NCBI GenBank assembly: GCA_029262115.1
Contig: JAJCZZ010000091.1
Span: 1-64,000, forward strand
DNA from: Gemmatimonadota bacterium
Lineage (GTDB): Bacteria; Gemmatimonadota; Gemmatimonadetes; Longimicrobiales; Gaopeijiaceae
DNA: 64,000 nucleotides
Direction of reading: 5' to 3'
The notes under the pieces were generated by a model. The model was not told the DNA's origin. It worked only from the letters and a program-made list of their open reading frames with translations, and did not search any database. Both the position numbers and the translations under genes were made by a program. Below, one piece after another: positions 1 to 10,705 of the stretch. The stretch's first letter is position 1. The number at the start of each line of letters is the position of its first letter.

Positions 1-92
<92 letters not shown>

Positions 93-159
93 CTGACTGG
101 TGCCGTGGCCGCCCGCCCCCGGAGGCCCGGCCGTGGGCACCTCACGCCAGCGAGGGCTC

Positions 160-178
160 CGATTGCGCGTAGCAATCG
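160..178. terminator. Possible terminator hairpin downstream of ADOP operon
   Basis: The arms CGATTGC and GCAATCG are a perfect 7-bp inverted repeat around a 5-base loop. The hairpin lies about 100 bases beyond the stop of the minus-strand permease at 281. No T tract follows on either strand, so intrinsic termination is uncertain. The rest of 93-280 shows no convincing gene. Confidence 0.3.
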
Positions 179-280
179 AGCGACGCACCCCCGCGAAGCC
201 AGCCGACGCCCGCCCCTCAGCCGCGGAGCGGCCCGAGTCGGCGGGAGGTACCCACGACCGGGCCCCACCCAAAACGCCCC

Positions 281-3031
281 CTACTCGCTCCGCAACGCCC
301 GCACGGGATCCACCCGCGACGCCCGCATCGCCGGCACGAGAGCCGCAACGAACGCAACCGCCCCCAAAACGACCGGAATCCCCAAGAAGGTGGCGACATC
401 CGTAGATGACACGCCGTAGAGGAACCGCGCGATCAACACGCTCACTGCAGCGGCCATGACCATCCCCACCGCGCCCCCGACCATCACAAGTCGCATCCCG
501 CCGCCCACCGCCAAGGCGGTCACGTCCCGGGCGGAGGCGCCCAGCGACATGCGGATGCCGAGCTCCCGTGTGCGTTTCGACACGGCGTAACTCACGACGC
601 CGTAGATCCCCACGGCGGATAGGGTGAGCGCCAGGCCGCCGAACACGGTCAGAAGGAGCGCGGCCATTCGGGGAGGGAACAACATGAGCGCCAGATGCTG
701 GTCCATGGTCTTCTCCTCGAAGATCACCAGGTCCGCATCCACCTGATTCACGACATCCTTCGTGGCGGCCAGCAGTTGCTCATTGGACGCCCCCGCCCCC
801 CGCACGATGAACTGAGCGTCGAGGCCGGTGTGCTCCTTCATGGCTCGGTACACCATGGCGCGTGGGGCCTCGCCGAGCGTGCGCACCTTGGCGTCGCGGG
901 CGATCCCGACGATCGCGATGTCGAAGTCACCACCGGGACGGCCGAGCGACATGCCCAACACGTCCTGTTCCGGATAGAAGCGGCGGGCGAACGCTTCGCT
1001 GACAACGGCTACATCCGGACCGGTCACGTCGGCGTCCGTGAAGCCCCTGCCTCGCACGACCTCGACGCCCATCACGTCGAAGTACGAGGGGCTCACCCAC
1101 GCATCATCGATGTCGTAGTCGCCGTCCGGCTTGTTGGAGCGCACGCCGGGCAGCATGAAGCGGTTCGTCTGGACACTGCTGCCCAGAGGCGTGCGGTCCG
1201 TACGCGCTACCCGGTCGATGATCGCGTCAGCCAAGAGCCGCTCCTCGAGCGTGCGCACGAGCTCCGCTTTCTCCTCCGGGGTTTCGTAGCCCGACAGCTC
1301 GGGCATCGGCCAGATGAGGGCGGCCGGGCCGGTGTCGAAGCCGGTGTCGATCGCCTGAGCCTTCTGCAGGCTCCGTACGAAGAGGCCGGCACCGATGAGG
1401 AGCACGAAGGACAGCGCCACCTGCCCGACCACGAGCACGTTCCGAAGGTTGAAGCGTCGACGGCGCTCGCCTGTCGCCTCGTTCTTCAGGGTGGGCGCGA
1501 TGTCCGGATCCGTCGCCTGAAGCGCGGGGGCCAGCCCGAAGAGCAGTCCGGCAGCGAGCGACACGACGGCTGTGAAGGTCAGGACGGCACCGTCGATCCC
1601 GATGTCCATGGTCAGGGGTACGGGAATCGGCGGCTGGAAGGCCATGACCGCGTCCAGCGTCCACCGCGCAACGAAAACGCCGGCTACACCGCCCATGATT
1701 GCCAGCAGCGTCGTCTCGACCATGAGCTGCCGGATGAGGGCGCCGCGGCCGGCACCGAGCGCGAGGCGCACCGCGATCTCCTTCCTCCGATCCTCCGCGC
1801 GGGCGAGCAGGAAGCTGGCGAGGTTCGCGCAGGCGATCAGCAGCACGAGCCCGACGACCCCCAGCAACAGCCCCGCGACCGGAACCAGTGCTCCGTCCAC
1901 GATCGGATGAACCGATACGTCCTCGCTCGGAATCACCGACATGATCCGCTCGGTGTTGGTGTCGGGGAACGTCTCGGCCAGGCCGCGCGACACCGCGTTT
2001 ACCGCGGCGTCGGCTTGATCGGCGGTCACACCCGGGCTCAGGCGTGCCTTCAGGAACAGACTGCGGCTGCTCCGGCGTGTGAGTTGGTCGCCGCTCCCGT
2101 CGACCGCCATGTGGTCCGTGACCATGAGGGGCGCCCAGAACGCCGCCATGAGGACGGGCAGGCTTCCGCGGAACTCTTCGCCCGCCACGCCTACCACAGT
2201 GTAGGGTCGTCCGTTCAGGCGGACCTCCTGCCCGAGAACGTCCGGGTCTGATCCATGGTCCTGGGTCCAGGTCCGGTACGAGAGCATCACGACCGGGTGA
2301 GTGCCGGGCGTAGCGTCCTCCTCGGGCAGGAAGGCGCGTCCCAGTTCGATCGGTAGGCCCAGCGTCTGGAAGTAGTCCCACGACACGAGTTCGCCGAACG
2401 CGACCGCGGGACCGTCGTCCCGATCGACCCGCGCAATGAGCGAACGGCTGGCGACGACGCTTTCGAACACGTCGTCGGTCCTGGCGCGCAGATCCAGATA
2501 GTCAGGGTGCGACGAGGTCGAGTATTGGAAGCCGTTGGCCTCCGAGGTGTAGACCTCGACCACCCGCTCCGGCTCCGTCATCGGAAGCCCGCGCAGCAGC
2601 ACGGCGTTGACGACGCTGAACATGGCGGAGTTCGCGCCGATTCCCAGGGCGAGCGACACCACGGCAACCAGCGTGAAGCCGGGGCTCCGGGCCATGCGTC
2701 GAAGGGCGTACCGAAGGTCGTGACCGCTCATCTGCCAACTCCCGTTGCCGTTGTCGTATCCGTGGCCGCCGCCGGGCCGGTGTCGCTCCCACGTGGGTCG
2801 AACCGCCTGAACCCGCCGAGCTGCACGTCGGAGCGCGGATCGCCGGACCGCCATCGCCTGCAGCCAGAACCACACGTCGGCCTGCAGGCGCCCTCGATCG
2901 GGTAAGACGCGCGTCCGATACTCTTCCTCGAGATCGCCGATGAGTGCGTCGGCCACCTCGGCCGGCACACGCCAGGCCGCCAGACGGAGCGCGGCACCAG
3001 GGGGGCGCGAACGCCCATGCTCATCACGCAT
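281..3031 (-). CDS. ADOP-family ABC transporter permease (prefix domain 2 type)
   Basis: This is a 916-residue inner-membrane protein of the duplicated orphan permease (ADOP) type, with two MacB periplasmic core plus FtsX units in one chain. The N-terminal ~75 residues carry the cytoplasmic prefix with IGDLEEEYR. The first unit starts near DLRYALRRMARSPGFT, followed by the membrane motif LALGIGANSAMFSVV. A second FtsX block ends the chain at DPVRALRSE. The start at 3031 was chosen because it gives an 8-base overlap with the padR stop, whereas the longer frame runs through padR. The pairing implies control by that PadR protein. The substrate is unknown; the family is related to MacB efflux and lipoprotein-release systems but has no dedicated ATPase beside it here. 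Confidence 0.9.
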   Translation of the reverse strand: MRDEHGRSRPPGAALRLAAWRVPAEVADALIGDLEEEYRTRVLPDRGRLQADVWFWLQAMAVRRSALRRAARRVQAVRPTWERHRPGGGHGYDNGNGSWQMSGHDLRYALRRMARSPGFTLVAVVSLALGIGANSAMFSVVNAVLLRGLPMTEPERVVEVYTSEANGFQYSTSSHPDYLDLRARTDDVFESVVASRSLIARVDRDDGPAVAFGELVSWDYFQTLGLPIELGRAFLPEEDATPGTHPVVMLSYRTWTQDHGSDPDVLGQEVRLNGRPYTVVGVAGEEFRGSLPVLMAAFWAPLMVTDHMAVDGSGDQLTRRSSRSLFLKARLSPGVTADQADAAVNAVSRGLAETFPDTNTERIMSVIPSEDVSVHPIVDGALVPVAGLLLGVVGLVLLIACANLASFLLARAEDRRKEIAVRLALGAGRGALIRQLMVETTLLAIMGGVAGVFVARWTLDAVMAFQPPIPVPLTMDIGIDGAVLTFTAVVSLAAGLLFGLAPALQATDPDIAPTLKNEATGERRRRFNLRNVLVVGQVALSFVLLIGAGLFVRSLQKAQAIDTGFDTGPAALIWPMPELSGYETPEEKAELVRTLEERLLADAIIDRVARTDRTPLGSSVQTNRFMLPGVRSNKPDGDYDIDDAWVSPSYFDVMGVEVVRGRGFTDADVTGPDVAVVSEAFARRFYPEQDVLGMSLGRPGGDFDIAIVGIARDAKVRTLGEAPRAMVYRAMKEHTGLDAQFIVRGAGASNEQLLAATKDVVNQVDADLVIFEEKTMDQHLALMLFPPRMAALLLTVFGGLALTLSAVGIYGVVSYAVSKRTRELGIRMSLGASARDVTALAVGGGMRLVMVGGAVGMVMAAAVSVLIARFLYGVSSTDVATFLGIPVVLGAVAFVAALVPAMRASRVDPVRALRSE

Positions 3032-3380
3032 CGGAGCGCCCCTCGGCCGGGGCCGGCGTGTCTCCCGCACCGAGCCGGTTCCACAGGCGGTCGCGGACCT
3101 CCCGTCGCGATGCGAGCGCAGCCCGCCCCTCGTCTGTGACCGCAAAGAGCCGGCGGGCCTTTCCACCCCGTTGGCCGGAGGGGGCGCCCATGCTGGACGT
3201 CACGTAGCCCTTCTCTTCCAGGCGCATGAGCGTGACGTAGATGGTGCTGACGGAGGCACGGCGATCCGCTTCCTCGGCCAGGATACGACGCACGGAACTC
3301 CCATCCGTGGCTGGCGCTCCGCGCAGCGCGGCCAGCAAGACCAGCTCTTCGAGATCGCCCAGCTGTGACGTTCGACCCAT
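3024..3380 (-). CDS. PadR-family transcriptional regulator
   Basis: This is a 118-residue winged-helix regulator of the PadR type. The sequence shows the family pattern LGDLEELVLLAAL at the start, then a recognition region VSTIYVTLMRLEEKGYV, then a wing and a short C-terminal helix (LFAVTDEGRAAL). It is the first gene of a two-gene operon and overlaps the ADOP permease by 8 bases. Upstream, at 3403-3415, lies a small perfect inverted repeat that may be its own operator. PadR proteins usually repress their own operon until a ligand, often a toxic small molecule, binds; no ligand can be read from the sequence. Confidence 0.92.
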   Translation of the reverse strand: MGRTSQLGDLEELVLLAALRGAPATDGSSVRRILAEEADRRASVSTIYVTLMRLEEKGYVTSSMGAPSGQRGGKARRLFAVTDEGRAALASRREVRDRLWNRLGAGDTPAPAEGRSDA

Positions 3381-3402
3381 TCCGACATCTCCCGACGTTT
3401 TA

Positions 3403-3415
3403 TTGACAAAGTCAA
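3403..3415 (-). promoter_or_regulatory. Candidate PadR operator/promoter
   Basis: TTGAC-TTT-GTCAA, read on the minus strand, is a perfect 5-bp inverted repeat in an AT-rich patch just upstream of the padR start at 3380. TTGAC also resembles a -35 element, so repressor binding would block transcription. A GGGAG ribosome site lies about 10 bases before the ATG. Confidence 0.45.
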
Positions 3416-3446
3416 AAAGCCCTACGGGGGATGGCGCGGGCGAGTT

Positions 3447-5249
<1,803 letters not shown>

Positions 5250-5367
5250 GGCGCGGAAGATGACCCGTTGGCGCCGACTTGGAAGGGGGCCCGAGGAAAC
5301 CCCTGTCGTATTTATTTTAAGCTGTTAATTTTGATGTGTTAAGCAACTACTCCTATCGGCGACATAA
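5250..5367. promoter_or_regulatory. Divergent AT-rich promoter region (uup / old yellow enzyme)
   Basis: This 118-bp gap between two divergent genes contains a ~40-bp AT-rich block (5308-5345) with two copies of TTAAGC, in striking contrast to its GC-rich surroundings. Promoters for both genes probably lie here. No ribosome-binding sequence is seen immediately before the plus-strand ATG at 5368. Confidence 0.5.
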
Positions 5368-6465
5368 ATGACGAACAAGACTGAGGATCCCACGCTCTTC
5401 GACCCGGTCGACTTAGGGCCGCATCGGCTCCCGCACCGGGTCGTAATGGCCCCGATGACCCGTAGCCGCGCGGGAAGCGGCAACACCGCCACGCCTCTGA
5501 TGGAGCGGTACTACCGCCAGCGGAGCTCGGCCGCCCTGATCCTGACCGAAGCGACCCAGGTGTCGCCACAGGGCGTGGGGTATCCAGACACCCCAGGCAT
5601 CCACACCGACGAGCAGGTGAGGAGCTGGCGATCCGTGACAGACGGCGTGCACGAGGAGGGAGGACGGATCTTCCTTCAGCTGTGGCACGTGGGACGAATC
5701 TCTCACCCGATGTACCACGGCGGGGAGAAGCCGGTGTCCGCGAGCGCGGTGCGGCCCGAGGGTGAGGTGTACACCTCCGATGGAATGAAGCCGTTCGAGG
5801 AGCCGCGAGCGCTCACGACGGACGAAGTCGGTGGGGTGGTGGCGAGCTACCGCGACGGAGCGGCCCGGGCCCTCGAGGCTGGCTTCGACGGCGTCGAACT
5901 TCATGCGGCCAACGGATATCTGATCGATCAGTTCCTGCGCTCAGAGACCAATCTTCGTGACGACCGCTACGGTGGCTCGGTCGACAACCGCGTGCGTTTT
6001 CTGTTGGAAGCGACCGACGCGTTGATCGATGTCTGGGGCGCCGACCGTGTTGGGGTGCGCCTCGCCCCGCTGTCCGCCTTCAACGACATGGCGGACGCGG
6101 ACCCGAAGACCACCTTCACGGTGGCCGCGGCCCGCTTGGGCGAGCGGAACATCGCCTACCTGCACGTCGTCGAGCAGAACGACTTCGCGGACGACGCCCG
6201 CTCCTTCGACCTCGATACCCTACGCGACGCGTTTGGTGGGGCCTACATGGTCAACGGTGGCTACGATCTCGGGCGGGCCAGGAAGGCGGTCGCGTCGGGG
6301 CGCGCCGAGATGGTTTCGTTCGGTCGTGACTTCCTCGCCAACCCCGACCTACCCGAGCGGTTGCGGGAAGGCGCCGAGTTGAACGAGGCGGATCCGTCCA
6401 CGTTCTACGGTGGCGGCGCGGAAGGCTATACCGACTATCCGGAGCTGGAGGGAGCCCACGTGTGA
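5368..6465 (+). CDS. Old yellow enzyme / alkene reductase
   Basis: This is a 365-residue FMN-dependent NAD(P)H oxidoreductase of the NemA/OYE class, cytoplasmic, reducing activated C=C bonds or nitro compounds. The fold spans the full length. Diagnostic features are the N-terminal VVMAPMTRSRA, the substrate-anion pair H179/N182 in HAAN followed by Y184, the flavin-binding FLRSETNLRDDRYGGS stretch, and the late MVNGGYD and SFGRDFLANPDL segments. Length is normal for the family. The gene stands alone, convergent with the lipoprotein at 6494 with 28 bases between stops. The true substrate cannot be inferred. Confidence 0.95.
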   Translation: MTNKTEDPTLFDPVDLGPHRLPHRVVMAPMTRSRAGSGNTATPLMERYYRQRSSAALILTEATQVSPQGVGYPDTPGIHTDEQVRSWRSVTDGVHEEGGRIFLQLWHVGRISHPMYHGGEKPVSASAVRPEGEVYTSDGMKPFEEPRALTTDEVGGVVASYRDGAARALEAGFDGVELHAANGYLIDQFLRSETNLRDDRYGGSVDNRVRFLLEATDALIDVWGADRVGVRLAPLSAFNDMADADPKTTFTVAAARLGERNIAYLHVVEQNDFADDARSFDLDTLRDAFGGAYMVNGGYDLGRARKAVASGRAEMVSFGRDFLANPDLPERLREGAELNEADPSTFYGGGAEGYTDYPELEGAHV

Positions 6466-6493
6466 TCCGCCGGGGCATTGGGCTCGGTCCAGT

Positions 6494-7708
6494 TCAGGGA
6501 ATGCGGTACACCGTGACCTGGTCGAGCCCGGTGTCCGGATCGCGTGTGACGCCCACCATCAACTCCCGCGAAAGCCACGGGGCAAGATCGGGCACGAACG
6601 ACACGGGCACGACCACCACGCCGATCAGCCGGCGGTCCGCGTCGTACAGGTCGTAAAGCGTCTCCGAACGACCCGTGCGCGGCCACCGACGCACCCACAG
6701 GTTGTCGTCGCGGTCGAGCGATACGCCGATGATCTCGGGGGCCACGTCGGGCAGCTCGACCGCGCGGGCGGCGTCCGACATCCCCCGGACTCGGCTCAAG
6801 GGCACCGGCACCGAGTCGAGCCGTTCACGGAACGCGCGAAGACTGTCCCGAGCCTCTTCAGGGGTCACGGACCGCGGCACCGGAGCCCGCTCCACCGCGC
6901 GCAACGTGTCGCCCAGGGGCCCGACCTCGACGATGCGGTACGCCGTCCCCTCCGCCATGACCACGCGGCCATCCGGCGCCACGTCCCAACTTGCCGCCGG
7001 CTCGAAGGGCACGCGGTTGATCCCATCGACGTTCCGACCGCTGCTCTCGTCGACCGGATAGTTGGCCCGGCCGGCAAACTGCGGGTTGGGAAAGGGCGGC
7101 ACCCAAACCGTGTCTCCGGTCGGGCCGTCCGCATCAAAGGCGAGATAGTACGGGAGGCCCCTGCGGAAATTTCTCCAGACGTGGCTCGGGGCCAGGTAGC
7201 GCCCGGCTCGGTACTTCCCACGGAGGCCGGCGGGTGCCTGATGGCCAGCCACGGAAAAGGTGCCGGTGAGCGAATCCGCCCACTCCTGCCCCGCCGGCGC
7301 CTCGAACGTCGAGACGCGAAAGTGGCCCCGGACCAAGAGCGCCCCCGACCCGTCCACGCCGACACCGCGGAGGTACCGAAACTCCCCCGGCCCGTCTCCT
7401 CCGCTCCCCACCGTGCCGAGATAGCTCCCGGCCACTCCGTAGGCACGAACAACGTCGCCGATGCCGTCCGCCACGTAGACGGCCCGGTCACGATCTGCGG
7501 CCACGGCGACGATCCGGCCGAACAGCTCTTCCGGGGCGCCCTCCATCTTCCCAACGGTCGAGACCAGTTCGACGGAGAAAGTGTCCGGCCCAGTCCCGAC
7601 TGCAGCTCCGTCCCGCGCGTCGGTTCCACAGCCAGCCAGGCCCGAACTCACGCACATGGGCACGATCACCCGCAGGCCGCAGACCCTCAGGCAGGCGAGC
7701 GCCGCCAT
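6494..7708 (-). CDS. Secreted lipoprotein with six-bladed beta-propeller repeats
   Basis: This putative lipoprotein has about 404 residues from the chosen ATG at 7708; in-frame alternatives are 7735, 7753 and GTG 7771. A hydrophobic leader ends in the lipobox SGLAGC. The mature part holds NHL-like propeller repeats, including the signature GSGGDGPGEFRYL and later blades with VMAEGTAYRIVEVGPLG. The same GxGxGPGEF block recurs in the proteins at 19606, 58523 and 59674. Function is unknown; such propellers often bind ligands or partners in the periplasm. The nearest gene on the same strand is the GH20 enzyme, whose stop lies 87 bases upstream of this start. Confidence 0.8.
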   Translation of the reverse strand: MAALACLRVCGLRVIVPMCVSSGLAGCGTDARDGAAVGTGPDTFSVELVSTVGKMEGAPEELFGRIVAVAADRDRAVYVADGIGDVVRAYGVAGSYLGTVGSGGDGPGEFRYLRGVGVDGSGALLVRGHFRVSTFEAPAGQEWADSLTGTFSVAGHQAPAGLRGKYRAGRYLAPSHVWRNFRRGLPYYLAFDADGPTGDTVWVPPFPNPQFAGRANYPVDESSGRNVDGINRVPFEPAASWDVAPDGRVVMAEGTAYRIVEVGPLGDTLRAVERAPVPRSVTPEEARDSLRAFRERLDSVPVPLSRVRGMSDAARAVELPDVAPEIIGVSLDRDDNLWVRRWPRTGRSETLYDLYDADRRLIGVVVVPVSFVPDLAPWLSRELMVGVTRDPDTGLDQVTVYRIP

Positions 7709-7795
7709 CAGCCTCGAGCCGAGCAGGGTGGGCATCGCCTGGGTCAGTTGCATCCAATGAGACTTGATCACCCTCGAGATGCTACCCGCCTTCCC

Positions 7796-9427
7796 CTACC
7801 GAGGCCAGTCCACCCCGGACGCCCGGCGAAAATTCACGCCCATCGCTTGCCACCGCGCTCCATGCGACGCCACGCGGTAGCGGAACCCACTCCAGGAGCG
7901 GGCCGAGCGCGCGGTCCACCCCACCTCGGCCACAGCGGCGAGCCGCGGGAACGCCATGTACTCCACGTCGTCGAGGTTTCCGAGCGTTTCTGACCAGAGC
8001 GTGGCTTCGACGCCCGCGATGGCGCTTTCAGGAATGCCGTGAAACAGGTCGGCCGGGTCCCATGCATACGCGGTGCGCAGCGACGTGCGCCCCGCCCACG
8101 TCAGGCCGATGGCCGTATCCTCGTCGTACTTCATATCGAGGTACATCCGATCAGCGGGCGACAGGATCATCCGGGCACCCGCGCTGAGTGCGGTGTCCAC
8201 CTCCGCGCGCAGGCTCGCCGCCGCGTCGGCCAAACCATCCGGCAACTCGCTGCCCGGCGCCACCCACAGGGGTCGCCAAAGTTGCACGAGCGCCTCCGGT
8301 CCGAGATCCGCCGCCGCGGCCTCATCCCACGCGATCACCTGCTTTCCGTGGGCGCCCACGATGCCCTGAACCCGCGCGATGAAGTCGCGGTACTCCGTGT
8401 CGGTCAGGCGCCGAACTTCGTCGCCTCCGATGTGGAACCACGGACCGGTCGTGGCCGAGGCAATCGCGCCGATGACGTCATCCAGGAATTCGTAGGTGAT
8501 GCGCTTTCCGGGACACAGGGCGCTGAAGCCGACCTCCCGACCGGTGTAGAGCTCCGGCGCCACGCCGTCGCAGTTCAGCTCCGCGTAGGAGGCCAGCGCC
8601 GCATTGGTATGCCCGGGCACGTCGATTTCCGGGACGATCGTGACGAAGCGCTCGTCGGCGTAGCGGACCAGGTCGGCGTATTCCGCCAGCGTGTAAAAGC
8701 CGCCCGGCCCGCCGCCCACTTCGGTGCTTCCTCCGATCCGTGTCAGATCCGGCCAACCCGGGATCTCGATCCGCCATCCCTGGTCATCCGATAGGTGCAG
8801 GTGGAGACGGTTGAGCTTGTATGGCACCATGAGGTCGATGAACCGCTTGACGTCCTCGGGCGTGAGGAAGTGACGCGACACGTCCAGCATGGCCCCTCGC
8901 CAGCCGAACCGCGGCCCGTCGGCAACCCGCACGGTTTGGACGGGTAGCGTACGCGCATACGCGGCCGTGTACTCCACCCGCACGGGAAGCAGTTGGCGGA
9001 GCGTCTGGGCCGCATAGAAGAGCCCCGCCCCGTCCGATGCGACGAGCGTCGCCGACGAGTCCGTGACCTCCAGCTCGTAGGCCTCCGGTCCGAGGGTAGA
9101 ACCGGCCGCCGCCCGGGTGATCCGGATGGCACCCCGCGCCGCCGCCGTCCCGGCGGGCTCGGCGCTCACCGGCAAGGCGCTTTCCGGCGCGCTACCCACC
9201 AGTTCGGCCAGGAACATCGCCACCCGCCGCCCTTCTCCGTCTCCTTCGTCGTATACGACCGGGGTGCTGTCGGTGACTTCGAACGGGGTCCCGCCCGTCC
9301 ACTCGAGCGATGTCGGGGCGGGTACGAGATCGTGGATCGGATCCGCGGGACGGGGCGTCTCGACCGTGGCGCATGACGCCAGAAGCGCCGCGCCGCAGGT
9401 GAGCGCCAGAGTACGTAAGGTCGGCAC
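7796..9427 (-). CDS. Beta-N-acetylhexosaminidase, GH20
   Basis: This is an exported glycoside hydrolase of ~543 residues that removes terminal GlcNAc or GalNAc from chitin- or peptidoglycan-derived sugars. The leader from GTG 9427 ends in the lipobox LLASC. A GH20b-like N-terminal domain (PAPTSLEWTGG to LRQLLPV) precedes the TIM barrel starting at GWRGAMLDVSRHF. The catalytic Asp-Glu pair is in HIGGDEV and the substrate-binding Trp/Asp in LHLSDDQGWRIEIPGWPDLT. The open frame extends upstream into the hemolysin III gene, but the lipobox places the start near 9427-9445. No good ribosome site precedes either GTG. It may work with the GH84 enzyme at 47624. Confidence 0.9.
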   Translation of the reverse strand: MPTLRTLALTCGAALLASCATVETPRPADPIHDLVPAPTSLEWTGGTPFEVTDSTPVVYDEGDGEGRRVAMFLAELVGSAPESALPVSAEPAGTAAARGAIRITRAAAGSTLGPEAYELEVTDSSATLVASDGAGLFYAAQTLRQLLPVRVEYTAAYARTLPVQTVRVADGPRFGWRGAMLDVSRHFLTPEDVKRFIDLMVPYKLNRLHLHLSDDQGWRIEIPGWPDLTRIGGSTEVGGGPGGFYTLAEYADLVRYADERFVTIVPEIDVPGHTNAALASYAELNCDGVAPELYTGREVGFSALCPGKRITYEFLDDVIGAIASATTGPWFHIGGDEVRRLTDTEYRDFIARVQGIVGAHGKQVIAWDEAAAADLGPEALVQLWRPLWVAPGSELPDGLADAAASLRAEVDTALSAGARMILSPADRMYLDMKYDEDTAIGLTWAGRTSLRTAYAWDPADLFHGIPESAIAGVEATLWSETLGNLDDVEYMAFPRLAAVAEVGWTARSARSWSGFRYRVASHGARWQAMGVNFRRASGVDWPR

Positions 9428-9475
9428 GAGCAGAGGGGTCGGCACCAGCGGGGGAGTGGGTACGAGTAGGGGAGT
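9422..9475 (-). repeat. Three 18-bp tandem repeats before the GH20 gene
   Basis: Three degenerate 18-bp units lie between the hemolysin III stop and the GH20 leader. Each reads TPLLVP or a close variant in the GH20 frame. Two of the units contain an in-frame GTG that could start GH20, so copy-number change would alter the start region. Confidence 0.65.
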
Positions 9476-9480
9476 CGGAG

Positions 9481-10125
9481 TCAGGGGGCGTACCAGAGGA
9501 CCGCGGCAACGTGGCAGCCCGAGCCCGCCATCACGCAGAGGTGCCACAAGGCATGGCCGAAGCGGAGGCGGCGGGCAAGGTAGAAGCCTACCCCGACCGT
9601 GTAGAAGAGCCCCCCCGCCACGAGCCATCGAAGTCCGGCGGGCTCCATGCGCTGGACGAGCGGCACGATCGCGATCAGGATGAGCCACCCCATGATCAGG
9701 TACGCCGCCGTGGACACCCGAGGGTAGCGCACCCCCGCCAGCAGCTTCGTGGCGATCCCCACCGCCGCCACGCCCCAAACGACGCCGAAGAGGGACCACC
9801 CCCACGGTCCACGCAGCACCCCCAGGGTGAAGGGCGTGTAGCTCCCGGCAATCAGCACGTAGATGGCGGCGTGGTCCATCTTCTGCCACACGGCCCGTCG
9901 GTCAGGGGTTCGGCTGGCGTGGAAGCACGTCGAGGCGAGGTACAGGAGGATGAGTGACGCGGCGAACACGCTGCTGCCCACGATGTCGGCGGCGGTGCCG
10001 CGCGCGACCGCCCCGACCACGAGGACCGGCGTCAGCGTCAGGGCCGCCAGAAGGCCGACGCCGTGCGTGACCGTATTGGCCCACTCTTCGGCTCCGAGCG
10101 GCCCTGGCTCGGCCGCGGCGGCCAC
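9481..10125 (-). CDS. Hemolysin III family (PAQR-like) membrane protein
   Basis: This is a 214-residue integral membrane protein with about seven hydrophobic segments. Family hallmarks are GAEEWANTVTHGVGLLAAL at the N-terminus, the first-helix set with SLILLYLASTCFHAS, the DHAAIYVLIAGSYTPF motif and the C-terminal GSGCHVAAVLWY. The conserved His/Asp residues match the zinc site of PAQR-type hydrolases. The name 'hemolysin' is historical and real activity is unknown. It starts 2 bases after the sufE stop and is probably co-transcribed with it. Confidence 0.9.
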   Translation of the reverse strand: MAAAAEPGPLGAEEWANTVTHGVGLLAALTLTPVLVVGAVARGTAADIVGSSVFAASLILLYLASTCFHASRTPDRRAVWQKMDHAAIYVLIAGSYTPFTLGVLRGPWGWSLFGVVWGVAAVGIATKLLAGVRYPRVSTAAYLIMGWLILIAIVPLVQRMEPAGLRWLVAGGLFYTVGVGFYLARRLRFGHALWHLCVMAGSGCHVAAVLWYAP

Positions 10126-10127
10126 GG

Positions 10128-10556
10128 CTACGCTACCTGCTCTCGGACCTGACGCTTCAGCCGGTTGAGAATGGCCCCCATACCGCGCAGTCGGAGCGGA
10201 GAGACGACCTCTCCGAGGCCCATGCCGGAGTAGAAGTCATCAGGCACCGCCACGACATCCTCCCACGGCTCACCTTCCAGGCCTTCCCGCAGGATGCCCG
10301 CAAAGCCGCGCACGGTGGGGCTTTCCTTCGGCGCGTCGAAGAACAAGTGCACGCGGCCCTCGTCGTCGACCCGGGTGGCCAGAAAGAACGGGGTCTGGCA
10401 CTCGTGCACCTGCTCCAGCGCCGACCGGTCGTCCTGAAACTCATCCGGGAGGTCCGGGACTTTCTTCGCGTGCTGCAGAAGCGCCTGCACGCGAAGCTCG
10501 CGCGGCGCGCGACCGAAGCGGTCGACGATCTTCTCGAGGCGGGGTGGGAGACTCAT
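10128..10556 (-). CDS. sufE: SufE-family sulfur acceptor
   Basis: This is a 142-residue cytoplasmic protein of the SufE family, which accepts persulfide sulfur from a cysteine desulfurase and passes it to Fe-S assembly. The acceptor cysteine is C53 in VHECQTPFF. It is followed by the typical FAGILREGLEG helix and the C-terminal block SPLRLRGMGAILNRLK. The start at MSLPPRLEKIVDRF was preferred over an upstream in-frame ATG at 10604 because it matches the family length. No desulfurase is nearby. The divergent neighbour is a rhodanese, so two sulfane-sulfur carriers share one 149-bp intergenic region. Confidence 0.9.
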   Translation of the reverse strand: MSLPPRLEKIVDRFGRAPRELRVQALLQHAKKVPDLPDEFQDDRSALEQVHECQTPFFLATRVDDEGRVHLFFDAPKESPTVRGFAGILREGLEGEPWEDVVAVPDDFYSGMGLGEVVSPLRLRGMGAILNRLKRQVREQVA

Positions 10557-10705
10557 TCGAACGCCTACCCCTTGCCGGTTCAGGGTTTCCCTCAGGTGGG
10601 GCAAACCGATACCGTAGGACCGCGCCCGCCACGAGCCGGCACCGACCGAGCACGGCTCCGCACTGAACGCCCATCACCCGCAGCCCACCCGCGAGGGACA
10701 TCGAC

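Noticed and set aside
100-419. Two short plus-strand frames near the window start
   Set aside because: Low-complexity Pro/Arg-rich translations overlapping the permease 3' end, no start signal.
695-2251. Plus-strand open frame of 518 codons
   Set aside because: Antisense to the ADOP permease; composition rich in Arg, His and Asp typical of shadow frames; no domain.
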